Assembly: GCA_017557665.1 (NCBI GenBank)
Contig: JAFYYI010000091.1
Coordinates: forward strand, 1-36,193
DNA: 36,193 nucleotides
Direction: 5' to 3'
DNA from: Muribaculaceae bacterium
GTDB lineage: Bacteria; Bacteroidota; Bacteroidia; Bacteroidales; Muribaculaceae
Positions 35,698 to 36,193 of the stretch are shown piece by piece; within the stretch, counting starts at the first letter, position 1; every line of letters starts with the position of its first letter. Under the pieces are notes generated by a model that saw nothing but the letters and a program-made list of their open reading frames with translations, was not told the origin of the DNA and made no database searches. The translations under genes were made by a program, and so were the position numbers.

Positions 35698-35729
35698 CAA
35701 AATTACTGAACTGTAACCTAATTGGCAAA
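35698..35729 (-). promoter_or_regulatory. Full Bacteroidetes promoter (TTTG-N20-TAATTTTG) for the transglutaminase-hydE operon
   Basis: On the minus strand TTTG occupies 35729-35726 and TAATTTTG 35705-35698, with exactly 20 bases between. Only 6 bases separate the box from ATG 35691, so the transcript should start at or next to the start codon. Confidence 0.8.
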
Positions 35730-35794
35730 AAAAAGCCTTTAAAACTTGTCGCGAGTAATCCGACAAAGAAAATTTTCTGAATAAATAATGTCTT

Positions 35795-35828
35795 TTTGCT
35801 TGTGTATCAGGAATTTTTTGTACCTTTG
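35795..35828 (+). promoter_or_regulatory. Promoter of rpsA (TTTG ... TACCTTTG)
   Basis: TACCTTTG at 35821-35828 matches the -7 consensus. A TTTG at 35795-35798 lies 22 bases upstream (a shorter TTG at 35800-35802 lies 18 bases upstream), so the -33 spacing is not ideal. The predicted start is near 35835, giving a leader of about 58 bases. Confidence 0.75.
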
Positions 35829-35836
35829 CAGTCGCG

Positions 35837-35860
35837 CTTTTCGGGAACGTGTCCGAAAAG
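35837..35860 (+). other. Hairpin at predicted 5' end of rpsA mRNA
   Basis: CTTTTCGG (35837-35844) and CCGAAAAG (35853-35860) form a perfect 8-bp stem with an 8-base loop, starting 9 bases after the -7 box. It may be a 5' stabilising stem or part of ribosomal-protein autoregulation. Confidence 0.6.
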
Positions 35861-35892
35861 GCTGTTTAACTAACTTATTATTAACTATTTAA

Positions 35893-36193
35893 ATGAGCGA
35901 AGAATTAAAAAATTCTCCAATCGCCGATTTCGATTGGGACGCCTACGAAAAAGGCGAGACCAAAAGAGACAAATCTTTTGAAGAACTGGAAAAAACCTAC
36001 GACAACTCCTTGAACAAGTTCCAGGAGAACGAAGTGACCGAAGGTACCGTCATCTCGATTAACAAGCGCGAGGTAGTGGTTAACATCGGTGCTAAGTCGG
36101 ACGGCATCATTCCCGTTAGCGAATTCCGTTACAACCCCGACCTCAAGGTAGGTGACACTGTTGAAGTGTATGTAGAGAACCGTGAGGACAAGA
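35893..36193 (+). CDS. rpsA: 30S ribosomal protein S1, N-terminal part (truncated by window edge)
   Basis: The window ends after 100 codons. An acidic N-terminal extension (MSEELKNSPIADFDWDAYEKGE) is followed from about residue 45 by the first S1/OB-fold RNA-binding repeat: VTEGTVISINKREVVVNIGAKSDG, in parts VTEGTVISINKREVVV and GAKSDGIIPVSEF, then VGDTVEVYVENRED. S1 binds mRNA and recruits it to the 30S subunit. This matters in Bacteroidetes, where Shine-Dalgarno sites are rare. It has its own promoter and leader hairpin. The rest of the gene lies beyond the window. A different multi-S1-domain protein is possible but unlikely. Confidence 0.92.
   Translation, partial: MSEELKNSPIADFDWDAYEKGETKRDKSFEELEKTYDNSLNKFQENEVTEGTVISINKREVVVNIGAKSDGIIPVSEFRYNPDLKVGDTVEVYVENREDK

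Noticed and set aside
1..36193. Prophage, transposon, toxin-antitoxin or restriction genes
   Set aside because: No transposase, integrase, phage structural, toxin or methylase motifs were found in the frames examined on either strand.

Overview
The window reads as chromosomal DNA from a Bacteroidales bacterium. A gut-type relative of Prevotella or Muribaculaceae is likely, but the family cannot be fixed from sequence alone. The evidence is the repeated Bacteroidetes promoter signature TAnnTTTG (often with TTTG 19-20 bases upstream), the lack of Shine-Dalgarno sites, a two-subunit methylmalonyl-CoA mutase, the dnaE-thioredoxin pair, DUF3667 and DUF5686 family proteins, and several secreted glycoside hydrolases. 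There are no tRNA, rRNA, CRISPR, insertion-sequence or prophage signs. The content is mostly core and household genes plus secreted enzymes.

Layout. 1-2248: galactose cluster, made of the 3' end of galK, galM and a sugar-nucleotidyltransferase-like gene, closed by a hairpin terminator. 2318-4347: a DUF3667 zinc-ribbon membrane protein convergent with a secreted GH18 chitinase-like enzyme. 4535-8606: mutA-mutB methylmalonyl-CoA mutase operon with a hairpin at the predicted transcript 5' end. 8607-10078: a long leader, a doubtful small ORF and a secreted dockerin-like/FGE-fold protein. 10090-15926 (minus): a GH2-GH3 operon with a 4-base ATGA overlap. 16029-18424: an AGCS sodium:amino-acid symporter and rsgA. 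18460-21877 (minus): 5-formyl-THF cyclo-ligase and a secreted M16 protease. 22047-24611: a DUF5686-type outer-membrane protein. 24813-25616: a DUF2007-like membrane protein. 25895-29837: dnaE and thioredoxin. 29931-31985: a secreted TPR protein ending in a retropepsin-like domain. 32072-35691 (minus): a transglutaminase-like secreted protein translationally coupled to a HydE-type radical SAM enzyme. 35893-end: the 5' part of rpsA.

Functionally, galK/galM handle galactose, and mutAB links succinyl-CoA and methylmalonyl-CoA in the succinate-propionate route typical of these anaerobes. GH18, GH2 and GH3 degrade glycans outside the cytoplasm. The M16, transglutaminase-like and TPR-retropepsin proteins look like envelope protein-processing factors.

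No clearly new defence or mobile system is visible. The most unusual signals are three five-unit degenerate heptanucleotide tracts (consensus close to AACTNNN), one of them inside a coding region. Other points are predicted promoters so close to start codons that the mRNAs may be leaderless, hairpins exactly at predicted transcript 5' ends (mutA, rpsA), and a HydE gene coupled to a transglutaminase gene with no HydF/HydG nearby.
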